Shown here: piece after piece, positions 30,589 through 38,345 of the stretch | Numbering within the stretch: position 1 is the first letter of the stretch | Layout of the letters: each line of letters starts with the position of its first letter | NCBI RefSeq assembly: GCF_011074955.1 | Contig: NZ_WUQJ01000023.1 | Coordinates: 92,953-156,952 of the forward strand | DNA: 64,000 nt | Direction of reading: 5' to 3' | Source of the DNA: Marinobacter caseinilyticus | GTDB lineage: Bacteria; Pseudomonadota; Gammaproteobacteria; Pseudomonadales; Oleiphilaceae | Notes under the pieces: generated by a model | What the model was told of the DNA's origin: nothing | Database searches by the model: none | Seen by the model: the letters and a program-made list of their open reading frames with translations, nothing else | Translations under genes and position numbers: made by a program

Positions 30589-30616
30589 TGGACGTTTGCC
30601 ACCAGCCACCGCGACC
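30589..30616. repeat. Divergent copy of the intergenic repeat
   Basis: TGGACGTTTGCCACCAGCC followed by ACCGCGACC resembles the start of the repeats at 25481 and 25741 (GGACGTTACCGGCAGCCACC). It lies in the space between the convergent helicase and FAD-oxidase genes. Confidence 0.4.
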
Positions 30617-30617
30617 G

Positions 30618-32003
30618 CTAGCGAGGCCGGATGTTCTGATTCACCCGGAACAAATTCTCCGGGTCGTACTTCTGCTTCAACTCCACCAGCCGTTTGTAGG
30701 CCGGGCCATAGGCAAACTCCACCCGTTCCTGCTCGTCCTGGGTCAGAAAGTTGATGTAGGCGCCGGCACTGGCGTAGGGTTTGGCGGCCTCAAAGAACTC
30801 TCGCGCCCACTGGCGACAGTGGTCGTCTTGGTCCGGGGTTTCCCAACGACCGTGCACATTCATCACGTAATTCGCATCCCGACTGGAATAGGCCATGGCA
30901 TCCGACGCAACCCGCCCCGTCTGGCCTCCGATGGAGCCCACAAAGATTTCACAGTGGGGCGACGGCAGCTTGCCCGCGTACTTGATCAGCACCCCAATCA
31001 CATCGTCCGAGAGCGTCACAAAGTTATGGGATTTCCAGTAATTCCGGGCGCCCTCAACCAACAGCGGGTCAAAGGCCTGCTGCCAGGCGGTAAAAGGCTG
31101 CACCCCGACATGCTCACCGTGGGCCTCGCCAAACGAACGCAAAGGCTCAATCAGCTTTTCCCCGACTTCCGGGTCGCCGACGTAACAGATCGCCAGGACG
31201 ACCACCGGCTCGCCATGAACCGACTCCGGCAGGAAGGGCAACGGCGGCGCTCGCCGGGCAACCATCCACACATTGAGCTCATCCGGCATGGTTTCCGTGA
31301 AGCGTGCGAACTGGGTCATCACCGATTTGGCCTGGGCGAATGGAAACACCATCAACCCGCTCAACAACTCAGGCCCGACCGGATGCAGTTGAAATTCAAA
31401 CCGCGTAACAATGCCAAAATTACCGCCGCCACCCCGCAACGCCCAGAACAAATCCGGGTGTTCTTCCTCGCTGGCATGGAGCAACTGGCCGTCAGCGGTC
31501 ACAACCTCCGCCGATAACAGGTTATCAACGGTCATACCGAATTTTCGACTCAGCCATCCGAACCCTCCACCCAGGGTCAAACCCGCAACGCCGGTGGTTG
31601 AATTGATCCCCAGGGGTGTCGCCAACCCATGCTCCTGGGCGGCCGCATCGAAATCCGCCAGCGTACAGCCGGGACCAACCTTTGCCCTTTTCCGCTCGGT
31701 ATCAATACGAATGTCTTTCATCTGCGAGAGATCGATCATCAAGCCGTCGTCGCACACTGCATTGCCGGCGATGTTGTGACCGCCACCCTTGACCGACAAC
31801 AGCATGTGATTTTTGCGGGCAAAGCTTACCGCGGCAATCACATCATCCACAGACTGGCATTGCGCAATGAATGCGGGTTTGCGATCAATCATCGCATTCC
31901 AGATCTGACGCGCCTCGTCATAACCCGCGTCATCAGGTTGCAGCACAGGACAATTTACTTGTGCTTTGAATACTTCCATTGTTTCACTGTTTAAAGGAAC
32001 CAT
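30618..32003 (-). CDS. FAD-linked oxidase with bicovalent flavin (berberine bridge/oligosaccharide oxidase family)
   Basis: A 461-residue flavoprotein oxidase. The FAD-binding domain has VKGGGHNIAGNA, whose histidine is the 8-alpha attachment site, and VGPGCTLADFD, whose cysteine is the usual 6-S attachment site. LTLGGGFGWLSRKFG is also present. The C-terminal berberine-like segment (YVNFLTQDE-type, here INFLTQDEQERVEFAYG) is present. GGAGG before the chosen ATG decides the start over a longer frame. No signal peptide is seen. Substrates in the family range from sugars to alkaloids; here unknown. Confidence 0.9.
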   Translation of the reverse strand: MVPLNSETMEVFKAQVNCPVLQPDDAGYDEARQIWNAMIDRKPAFIAQCQSVDDVIAAVSFARKNHMLLSVKGGGHNIAGNAVCDDGLMIDLSQMKDIRIDTERKRAKVGPGCTLADFDAAAQEHGLATPLGINSTTGVAGLTLGGGFGWLSRKFGMTVDNLLSAEVVTADGQLLHASEEEHPDLFWALRGGGGNFGIVTRFEFQLHPVGPELLSGLMVFPFAQAKSVMTQFARFTETMPDELNVWMVARRAPPLPFLPESVHGEPVVVLAICYVGDPEVGEKLIEPLRSFGEAHGEHVGVQPFTAWQQAFDPLLVEGARNYWKSHNFVTLSDDVIGVLIKYAGKLPSPHCEIFVGSIGGQTGRVASDAMAYSSRDANYVMNVHGRWETPDQDDHCRQWAREFFEAAKPYASAGAYINFLTQDEQERVEFAYGPAYKRLVELKQKYDPENLFRVNQNIRPR

Positions 32004-32346
32004 ACCCACCTCCGTGTACTTGCCTGCCGTCAGGCCCGGCTGACTCCTTCCAGGCCATTGCACCAGACCTGCCTGATTCAAACAGCGTTCTCAGGACATG
32101 GGCCGGATATTAGAAATCTTACTCTCTTTTTTTTCATTGCAACCGCCAAGACTCAATTAATTGTCGTTAAATGGGTCGAGGGGCAGGCTCACAAGGCTTT
32201 ATTGGCGCAGTCCAAGTGGAGTCACTGGTGAAAGGTGCTAGATTGTTGTAGCGGACCACCGCATGCGGGCAGAAGGCAAAACCTGAAGGACGGTGGGTCC
32301 ACACCTTGACCCGCCTGAATCTCATAACAACACAGGGAAAAACAAC
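32004..32346. other. Divergent intergenic region without a gene
   Basis: The 343 bases between the FAD oxidase and NnrU genes hold no credible reading frame. A T-rich stretch (32131-32140) and TAGATTG near 32240 are compatible with promoters for the two divergent genes. Nothing else stands out. Confidence 0.4.
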
Positions 32347-32916
32347 ATGGCATTGCTGGTAGCAGGACTTTTACTGTTTCTGGGTGTTCATTCCATCTCG
32401 ATTATCAACGAGCCGCTGCGGAACCGGCTGGCGGCTGCCATGGGTGATGTTGCCTTCAAGGGTGTCTACTCGCTGATCGCCCTGGCCGGGCTGGTACTGA
32501 TTGTGTCGGGCTACGGCAGTGCGCGCCTGGATCCGACGCTGATTTACCAACCCCCGGGCTGGTTACGCCACCTGGCCCTGCTCCTGCTGCTACCGGTTTT
32601 TCCGTTGTTCTTTGCCACGTATTTTCCCGGCAAAATCAGCGCAACGTTAAAGCACCCCACCCTGGTCGCAGTCAAACTCTGGGCTCTGGCGCATTTGCTG
32701 GCCAATGGCATGCTGCATGACCTGGTGCTGTTCGGTGCCTTCCTGGCCTGGGCGGTAGCCGACCGGATATCAATAAAGCGCCGAGTCCCGCGCAAAATCC
32801 ACGCCTTTCCTGCCCGAGCAACCAACGACGTCATCGCCATCGTCGGCGGTCTCGCGGTGTATGTGCTCACGGTGCTGTGGCTGCATCAGTGGTTGATTGG
32901 CGTATCGCCGGTTTGA
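32347..32916 (+). CDS. nnrU: NnrU-family membrane protein
   Basis: A 189-residue inner-membrane protein beginning MALLVAGLLLFLGVHSISI, with about five hydrophobic segments. The HSISI motif near residue 15 and PTLVAVKLWALAHLLANG with FLAWAVADRIS are typical of NnrU, found near nitrite/nitric oxide reduction genes in denitrifiers but also elsewhere (eukaryotic relative: 15-cis-zeta-carotene isomerase, a haem protein). No denitrification gene is in this window. A strong stem-loop follows. Confidence 0.85.
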   Translation: MALLVAGLLLFLGVHSISIINEPLRNRLAAAMGDVAFKGVYSLIALAGLVLIVSGYGSARLDPTLIYQPPGWLRHLALLLLLPVFPLFFATYFPGKISATLKHPTLVAVKLWALAHLLANGMLHDLVLFGAFLAWAVADRISIKRRVPRKIHAFPARATNDVIAIVGGLAVYVLTVLWLHQWLIGVSPV

Positions 32917-32926
32917 CCGAACAACA

Positions 32927-32964
32927 CCCCACACACGGGCCTGACTGAGGCACCGTGTGTGGGG
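32927..32964. terminator. Stem-loop between convergent nnrU and NADAR genes
   Basis: Perfect 12-base arms CCCCACACACGG / CCGTGTGTGGGG with a 14-base loop, 10 bases after the nnrU stop. There is no clear U-tract, yet its strength and position between convergent genes make a transcription end likely. Confidence 0.6.
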
Positions 32965-33080
32965 CCCGGCACGGTCCAGGTGTATTCCCATTGGCCTTGC
33001 CTCGGGCGGGTCTTCTGCCGTTCTCTGGCGGCGATCCGGTGCCAGAAAATCGCTGGCACTGGACTGCAACTGCGGTGTCA

Positions 33081-33629
33081 CTAGGCCGGATCGGCCGCTC
33101 GCTCTTCGCGCAGCTTGTCGCGGACATTCATCAGCACTTTGCCATAGGTATTCTCGCCCCGGCGATCACGGCCGCAGCCCCAGAAATAATCGTAGTTGCT
33201 GTTTTCCACAATGGGCTGATCCCCGGTGGCCAGCAGGGCATTGGCGAAATCCGGGTGAGTCCGGCATCGGACGTACACCGCCCGGGTCATTACCGTTTCG
33301 CGAACCTGTTTCCAGTCGCGCCGGAAGCTCTTATGGCGCTTACGCCCCAGCTTTCGGGCCTGGCGCGGAGACTCGGCCTGGCGCACCTGCTCCTGTCTCG
33401 GTGAATCTCCAAATTTCATCCCCTGAAAGTAATGCTCGACCGTGGGCCAGGTCTTACCTTCCAGGTCAAATGCGTAAGGTGCAAACGTGCCCAGAGGGCT
33501 GTCTACATCCTCACGGGAGGTAAACAGGGAATGTTCGTCATTGTCGGAGGGAAAGAGTGCCATCGTGTCCATTTGCCGATTCAAAAGGTGCATTGCATCC
33601 AGCCAGACAAACGCGAGGGTGCGGACCAT
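33081..33629 (-). CDS. NADAR-family protein (YbiA-like N-glycosidase)
   Basis: A protein of up to 182 residues. NADAR motifs are visible: SPLGTFAPYAFDLEG, WPTVEHYFQGMKF, and the C-terminal YFWGCGRDRRGENTYGKVLMNVRDKL. Characterised members cleave the N-glycosidic bond of reactive riboflavin-pathway intermediates (YbiA type) or remove ADP-ribose from guanine. The true start is uncertain. The family core begins near residue 24, and ATGs at 33572 or 33563 would give a 160-residue form; none has a strong ribosome site. Confidence 0.85.
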   Translation of the reverse strand: MVRTLAFVWLDAMHLLNRQMDTMALFPSDNDEHSLFTSREDVDSPLGTFAPYAFDLEGKTWPTVEHYFQGMKFGDSPRQEQVRQAESPRQARKLGRKRHKSFRRDWKQVRETVMTRAVYVRCRTHPDFANALLATGDQPIVENSNYDYFWGCGRDRRGENTYGKVLMNVRDKLREERAADPA

Positions 33630-34116
33630 TGCTGCCGCCCCTAGGCGTTTTGTGGCTACCCACTAACAGGCCAGTTTTACATGCCTACCTCGGAGTTTTC
33701 CACATCAACCGCTGAATCACACCCCCAAATTAGCGAACACAGTCACTGGCCGCCACCACCAACGGCCACTGAACGTCACGCAGGGCTGCACTTCCGGTGC
33801 ACAGGCCAATACCCGGCCTCGTATTCTCACTTTGGACGCGAGATGGATGAGCCGCGCAAACTCGCGGTTTGCAGATGATCAACACTGCGTCGGTCCGCAC
33901 TTCGCCCCGACATTGGAACGGCGGAAATGTCGACTTTATTTACATTAAGTGTAAATCACTCAGGAAAAATCAATAAATTTGTTCATATAGACAGCAACCT
34001 ATGACAATGGCCCAGCTATTGCCTTGGGAAATGTTGAACTGCTCAGAGCCTGCAAATTACCGCATGAATTTTGAGACCAGACAGACCAAAGAAAAAAGTA
34101 CACTGGAGTGCCTGAG
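33630..34116. other. Gene-free intergenic region upstream of the PEP-CTERM gene
   Basis: I see no convincing gene in these 487 bases; a 65-codon frame at 33681 has no recognisable features. The right half becomes AT-rich and contains the palindrome described separately. This is probably the promoter region of the PEP-CTERM gene. Confidence 0.4.
33939..33955. promoter_or_regulatory. Palindrome upstream of the PEP-CTERM gene
   Basis: TTTACA-TTAAG-TGTAAA, six-base perfect arms, in AT-rich DNA about 160 bases before the gene. It looks like a dimeric repressor operator. It differs from the LiuR palindromes (ACGT centre), so a different factor would bind. Confidence 0.4.
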
Positions 34117-34674
34117 ATGAAGAAAACATTGCTTTCCCTTTGCGCCCTTGCCTTGATGGGCGCCAGTTCACTGTCCCACGGCTATATTTTGAACGACAAC
34201 ACGGATGTTGGTGACCTCGACGTGGTGCTGTCCATCACCTCTACGCTCGTAAACTCCAGCCCGATAACAGAAACAACCTGGGTGAACTCGGTGCTGGGGG
34301 GAAACTTGCAGTACGCTGTAAAAGACGAGAGTGTGAATCTGCTGGCCACAGATGTCGCCGACGTTTTCGCGTTTTCACTGAGTGAAAAGCCCGAATACTA
34401 CCTGGTCAAGAACGCCAAAGCCTGGGCGCTGATGTCTAACACCGCCAGCCAGGACTGGGGCGTCTTCCTGTTATCCGATCTTGCACCCTTGTTCGACAAA
34501 AACAGCGACAACAGCCTTGATGGCTGGACGATCAGTCACGTGACTCAATTCGATAGCCAGCTCCCGCCACCGCCCGTTGACGTGCCGGAACCCAATTCCA
34601 GCATGATGTTGGCCGGAGGCTTGCTCGGCCTTTACCTTCTGCGCCGCCGCTTACGCAAGCAAACGGCGGCTTGA
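34117..34674 (+). CDS. PEP-CTERM sorting-domain protein
   Basis: A 185-residue exported protein. The N-terminal signal is MKKTLLSLCALALMGASSLSHG. The C terminus has the complete sorting tripartite: VPEPNSS, a hydrophobic segment MMLAGGLLGLYLL, and basic RRRLRKQ. Such proteins are recognised by an exosortase (XrtA type) and usually surface-attached or secreted with exopolysaccharide. GGAG lies eight bases before this ATG, against a GTG nine bases earlier. The central domain is unrecognised. No exosortase gene is present here. Confidence 0.88.
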   Translation: MKKTLLSLCALALMGASSLSHGYILNDNTDVGDLDVVLSITSTLVNSSPITETTWVNSVLGGNLQYAVKDESVNLLATDVADVFAFSLSEKPEYYLVKNAKAWALMSNTASQDWGVFLLSDLAPLFDKNSDNSLDGWTISHVTQFDSQLPPPPVDVPEPNSSMMLAGGLLGLYLLRRRLRKQTAA

Positions 34675-34701
34675 CCATCCGGTTCTGACGCGAGCCCATC
34701 A

Positions 34702-34728
34702 AGCCGGCAGCCTTGCTGCCGGCTTTTT
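34702..34728 (+). terminator. Rho-independent terminator of the PEP-CTERM gene
   Basis: AGCCGGCAG / CTGCCGGCT stem with a short CCTTG-type loop, followed by TTTTT. It starts 28 bases after the stop codon. Confidence 0.9.
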
Positions 34729-34942
34729 AATCCGTATTTCTCTGGCCAGCTAGCTTGCTGACCGTCAACGCCCTCTGTTTTCCGTCATCGCGTCACACGT
34801 TTCCGCTCGAACGGGTACCAACGCGCAACATCACGGCGCTGATGGCGCCAACAGGCACTGTAAAATAATCCGACATCGGTCGGCTCTTACACTAAGGACG
34901 GGCCTAAAGGGTGGAAGCAAATCGTACCGACCGGGCAGTTTG

Positions 34943-35554
34943 TCAGGTGCAGGCCGCGGCATCACGTGTGGCCTTTGCCTCTTTCAAAATCGTCATCCCA
35001 CCGCGAATCACAATGGCCGCAATGATGGCCCCCAGAATCAGATCCGGGAAACGGCTATCAAAGACAGCGACAAGCACACCCGACACAATGATCCCAAGAT
35101 TGGCGATGACATCATTGGTTGAAAAAATCCAGGACGCGCGCATATGCACCTCGCCCTCTTTGTGTTTGGACAGTAGAACCAGACAGGTAATATTCGCCAA
35201 CAGAGCGACCGCCCCCACTAGCACAATGACGGTACTCAGGGGCTCGCTGCCAAACATCAATCGCCGAATCACTTCAAAAAGCACACCCAGCCCCAGGATG
35301 ATCTGAAGGACGCCGCTCACCTGGGCCGCCCTCGCTTTGCGCAAGACGCCTTTGCCGACGGCGTAGAGTGAGAGGCCGTAGACGGTGGCGTCCGCCAGCA
35401 TATCCAGCGAGTCCGCAATCAGGCCCGCAGACTGAGCCAGCCAGCCGAATATCAATTCAGCAACAAACATGCATCCGTTTATGGCGAGAAGAATCATCAG
35501 TGTCTTCTTCTCCAATGTATCGGCCTGCTCCGTGCCGCAACCACACTCTGCCAT
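34943..35554 (-). CDS. Cation diffusion facilitator-type transporter
   Basis: A 203-residue inner-membrane protein of the CDF/ZnT (COG1230-like) group. Membrane segments include LMILLAINGCMFVAELIFGWLA, followed by the metal-site motif ADSLDMLADA. SWIFSTNDVIANLGIIVSG carries the second pair of acidic/Asn ligands. The N terminus MAECGCGTE may bind metal. It lacks the cytoplasmic C-terminal domain of larger CDF proteins. GGAG five bases before the ATG fixes the start. Likely exports Zn, Co or similar ions in exchange for protons. Confidence 0.85.
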   Translation of the reverse strand: MAECGCGTEQADTLEKKTLMILLAINGCMFVAELIFGWLAQSAGLIADSLDMLADATVYGLSLYAVGKGVLRKARAAQVSGVLQIILGLGVLFEVIRRLMFGSEPLSTVIVLVGAVALLANITCLVLLSKHKEGEVHMRASWIFSTNDVIANLGIIVSGVLVAVFDSRFPDLILGAIIAAIVIRGGMTILKEAKATRDAAACT

Positions 35555-35630
35555 TGTCACTCCAACCGTTACCAGGGGCCTGACGTTCAACGCCGTGGCG
35601 CACGCGCGCAGGGTGTCCGGAGCCCGGACA

Positions 35631-36761
35631 TTAATGCGGTGGCACCAACACAAAGTTGCCGAGGTGCGCTTTTTTCAGAAATTCCTCCTGGGCGACGGCG
35701 ATGTCTTGAAGTTTGAACGTTTTCGCGACCAGCGGACGGATTTCTCCGTTTTCAATGTATCGGATCAGATTCGCAAAGACCGGTTCGTCCCACGCCGTGC
35801 AACCAATGAGGGTTAGGTCCTTCAGGTAAAAGTCACGCATATCCATTGTAGTGATCGGCCCCGCAATCGCTCCGGAAGACGCATAACGGCCGCCCGGCGC
35901 CATCACCTTCAACAACTGCCCGAATTGTTCGCCCGCGACATTGTCGATAACAACATCCACGCAGAGTTTCCGGGTATCATCGCTCAGGTCTGCGCCCCTG
36001 GGGATCACCTCATCGGCACCCAGGTGACGAATCGCATCGAGCTTACTGGCACCGGCGACAGCGGTCACATGTGCGCCCCTGCGCTTCGCCAGTTGCACAA
36101 CGGCCGAGCCAACGCCACCAGAGGCGCCGGTCACCAAAACACGGTCGGAGGCACTGACGCCGGCCCGGTGCAACATGTTTTCCGCCGTGCCATAGGCACA
36201 AGGAATGGTCGCAAGTTCGGTGCTGCTCCAGTCGCAATCGACTTCAAATACCTCGCTTGCGGGGACTTTGACGTATTGGGCGAAGGCCCCGTCGAAATCC
36301 GATGCCATCCAGATATTATCCAGTGACGCAAACCCCTTGGGGCGCATACAGGCCCTGACCAGCACCCGTTTGCCCACCTCAGGCTGTGTCACACCATCGC
36401 CCCAGGCGACAACCTCGCCACAGCAATCGGTGCCCTGAATCAGGGGAAACGGCGTGGCGCCGTTCCAGCCACCATCGTCAACATCCGCCGCCTCAGAGGA
36501 GTCGGAACGTTGCTCCGTGCCGCCCTCAACCGACGAGGAATACCAGCCGATCCGTGTGTTGATTTCGGTGTTGTTGACGCCGGCACCCAGCACCTTAAGC
36601 AACACTTCACCGGGCCCTGGCACCGGGACCGGCACGTCGATATAGCGCAGCATGTCATAACCGCCGTTGCCGACCGTCACGACCGCCTTCATGACCGACT
36701 GCTCCGGCGACCCGTCAAACCGGTCCGGCGCAGGTTGTTGTAAATAACTCAAATCAGGCAT
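35631..36761 (-). CDS. Medium-chain dehydrogenase/reductase family oxidoreductase
   Basis: A 376-residue MDR protein with a GroES-like N-terminal domain (GPGEVLLKVLGAGVNNTEINTRIGWYS) and a Rossmann domain with GASGGVGSAVVQLAKRRG. GTDCCGEVVAWGDGV holds the usual glycine turn. The structural-zinc cysteine cluster is absent, which points to a quinone-reductase or enoyl-reductase type rather than a zinc alcohol dehydrogenase. GGAG precedes the ATG. The CDF gene follows on the same strand after 76 bases. Confidence 0.88.
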   Translation of the reverse strand: MPDLSYLQQPAPDRFDGSPEQSVMKAVVTVGNGGYDMLRYIDVPVPVPGPGEVLLKVLGAGVNNTEINTRIGWYSSSVEGGTEQRSDSSEAADVDDGGWNGATPFPLIQGTDCCGEVVAWGDGVTQPEVGKRVLVRACMRPKGFASLDNIWMASDFDGAFAQYVKVPASEVFEVDCDWSSTELATIPCAYGTAENMLHRAGVSASDRVLVTGASGGVGSAVVQLAKRRGAHVTAVAGASKLDAIRHLGADEVIPRGADLSDDTRKLCVDVVIDNVAGEQFGQLLKVMAPGGRYASSGAIAGPITTMDMRDFYLKDLTLIGCTAWDEPVFANLIRYIENGEIRPLVAKTFKLQDIAVAQEEFLKKAHLGNFVLVPPH

Positions 36762-36938
36762 GGTATCTCCAGATTACGGGGCGGTAGACAAACCTTCAGG
36801 CCTTTATGAGATGATATCCCTACTTAAAACCTGGGTATGTTTTCGATGACACTGACTACCGATTTTAAGGATAGGCGCAATCTTTAAGCTGCTTATTGAC
36901 CAAGTCCGTGTCGATAAGCCTTCGACCTATCTCTACGA

Positions 36939-36998
36939 CCTCCACGCCTGAATTAAGCCGAGCCGCTTGGTGGCTTCGACTCGAATGAATTGTTAGGC
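36939..36998 (-). other. Integron attC-like recombination site (60 bp)
   Basis: Read on the minus strand, GCCTAAC, AATTC, ATTCGAG, a stem AGCC/GGCT, then GGCTTAAT-TCAGGC closely follow the 60-bp attC of aadA-type cassettes, including the unpaired extra base in the L'' arm. The far core site reads GTGGAGG instead of GTTRRRY, so it is mutated or marks a join at a secondary site. It begins 10 bases after the stop of the small membrane protein gene, exactly where a cassette's attC is expected. Confidence 0.6.
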
Positions 36999-37008
36999 AG
37001 CGGACCGG

Positions 37009-37293
37009 CTAGGGGCCAACCATCAGGATATAGAAAACCAGTATTGCCAAGATGAGCCAGCAGGACCAGTACAGCCATCTTTCCCAATGAGTTGGCATGC
37101 TCCCCGCGGCCCGCTCCAGACGATGCCGGTAATACATCGCTGTTGCATGCATCGCGAGACCCCCGAACAAGAGAAGAAGCTTGAACGGCTCCAGCCAGGA
37201 TTGGAGGAACAGAGCGATTCCGCCGGTGGCAAGGCAGGCGCCGATGAGCGACAGCAGCTCCGCATTCTTCAGTCGATTGCGAGCATCTTTCAT
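37009..37293 (-). CDS. Small three-segment membrane protein, probable gene cassette product
   Basis: A 94-residue protein with a charged start (MKDARNRLKNAELL) and three hydrophobic segments (about 14-31, 36-52 and 73-92). I do not recognise the family. It ends just before the attC-like site and starts six bases from a TTAGGT core-like sequence, the compact layout of an integron cassette. The ribosome site is weak (GGTGGTGC). Function unknown. Confidence 0.65.
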   Translation of the reverse strand: MKDARNRLKNAELLSLIGACLATGGIALFLQSWLEPFKLLLLFGGLAMHATAMYYRHRLERAAGSMPTHWERWLYWSCWLILAILVFYILMVGP

Positions 37294-37298
37294 GCACC

Positions 37299-37371
37299 AC
37301 CTAATACATTGAATAATATTGCAATTTTTATCGGCAGCGCAAATTTGGTCGGCTTAACTCTCAAGTTAGGC
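37299..37371. other. Second, partial attC-like sequence
   Basis: GTTAGGC (37365-37371) preceded by GGCTTAACTCTCAA resembles the L'-R' half of an attC on the plus strand. The other end carries ACCTAAT (37299-37305). The L'' half is not convincing, so this is at best a degraded site. It lies between the small membrane protein gene and the GFA-family gene, five bases after the latter's stop. Confidence 0.35.
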
Positions 37372-37375
37372 ATCG

Positions 37376-37780
37376 CTATGCCAACCCAGGGGGCCACGCT
37401 TCATGTTGTGGAAGAGTGTCCGTAATCTGGTACCAAGGCGCCTTTGAGCCAACAAAAATGTGCTCCCGTGGTATTGCGCCCGGGTCACCGTCAACAGTTC
37501 CTATAACTACTTCACCAACGACACCGGAGTGCGCGCTAGCCAGTGTGGATCCGCATCTCTCGCAGAACAGGCGCGTATTTCCGGGAGACGTTTCATAATT
37601 CTGAATGAGTGTCTCGCCGGACGTCCAATGGAAGGTTCCAGGATTAAGAATTCCCCACGTCGCGAAGGCAGCCCCATTGGACTTCCTGCACATGGAACAG
37701 TGGCAATTGCCAAGGAACTGGAATGCCGCAGTGATTTCGTATGTGACAGCCCCGCAAAGGCAGCTTCCCTTTATCGTCAT
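37376..37780 (-). CDS. GFA-family zinc protein (glutathione-dependent formaldehyde-activating enzyme-like)
   Basis: A 134-residue protein of the Gfa/CENP-V fold. Zinc ligands are in GSCLCGAVTYE, NCHCSMCRKSNG and LFCERCGSTL. Most members are not true formaldehyde-activating enzymes and their roles are unknown. GGAGG eight bases before the ATG fixes the start. GFA proteins are common integron cassette products, which fits the attC-like sequences on its 3' side. Confidence 0.88.
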   Translation of the reverse strand: MTIKGSCLCGAVTYEITAAFQFLGNCHCSMCRKSNGAAFATWGILNPGTFHWTSGETLIQNYETSPGNTRLFCERCGSTLASAHSGVVGEVVIGTVDGDPGAIPREHIFVGSKAPWYQITDTLPQHEAWPPGLA

Positions 37781-38066
37781 GTAACAAACCTCCGATAAAG
37801 CGATTGAGGGGCCTGACGAATGATAGGGCGTATCCCTGCTTCCACGGCCTTGATGTGCCACATTATGGCGTTGCCTGACCGCAGGGATTGTCCATGTCGC
37901 CAACATTCAGCGGCGGCCTTTGCGCAGCGAAAAAAGGCGTTCGGTGGAGGGCCGCCAGGCCCGGGACGAACTGGGACTCACTATTAAGCATTATCTCCAG
38001 ACCACACGTTAATGCCAATCGGTTTGAATTTGCCGACGGCCAGAGTGTTACGCTCGTGTCGCGCTT

Positions 38067-38093
38067 TAATCCACTGGGGTAATCCACTGGGGT
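38067..38093. repeat. Tandem 13-base repeat
   Basis: TAATCCACTGGGG occurs twice in a row. It is followed by TCAGATTG; a related CAGTGGGGTC occurs about 60 bases later. The layout suggests the edge of a small dispersed element. Confidence 0.5.
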
Positions 38094-38286
38094 CAGATTG
38101 ATTTCAATTTAAACATACTGGTCTGAACTAAATCGATCGAATCCCTACAGTGGGGTCTTACCTTTTACCCCCACCAAAAGCCTGATCGTAAAACGCACAA
38201 CCCCGCATGTCCAAGGATGACCGGCCTACGACGTACCTTGCCCCATTGATACCTGGGTTCCATTCAAAGCGATCCGCCAAAGGCAA

Positions 38287-38318
38287 CGGAGTGATACAAA
38301 CTTGTCGGTATCACTCCG
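38287..38318. terminator. Stem-loop downstream of the acyl-CoA ligase gene
   Basis: Perfect arms CGGAGTGATAC / GTATCACTCCG with a 10-base loop, 27 bases beyond the ligase stop in the minus direction. No U-tract follows, so termination is only suggested by location. Confidence 0.45.
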
Positions 38319-38345
38319 CCAGTTCAACACGGCAGGTACAACGCC

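Larger units (their letters stand above)
37781..38345. other. Gene-poor stretch with short repeats and a stem-loop
   Basis: No reliable gene in 565 bases. It holds a 13-base tandem repeat TAATCCACTGGGG (38067-38092), a GGGGTCAG / GTGGGGTCTTACC pair, and an 11-base perfect stem-loop at 38287-38318. A frame at 37888-38082 reading NWDSLLSIISRPHVNANRF looks protein-like but has no start context, and could be a remnant of a dispersed element. Confidence 0.4.
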
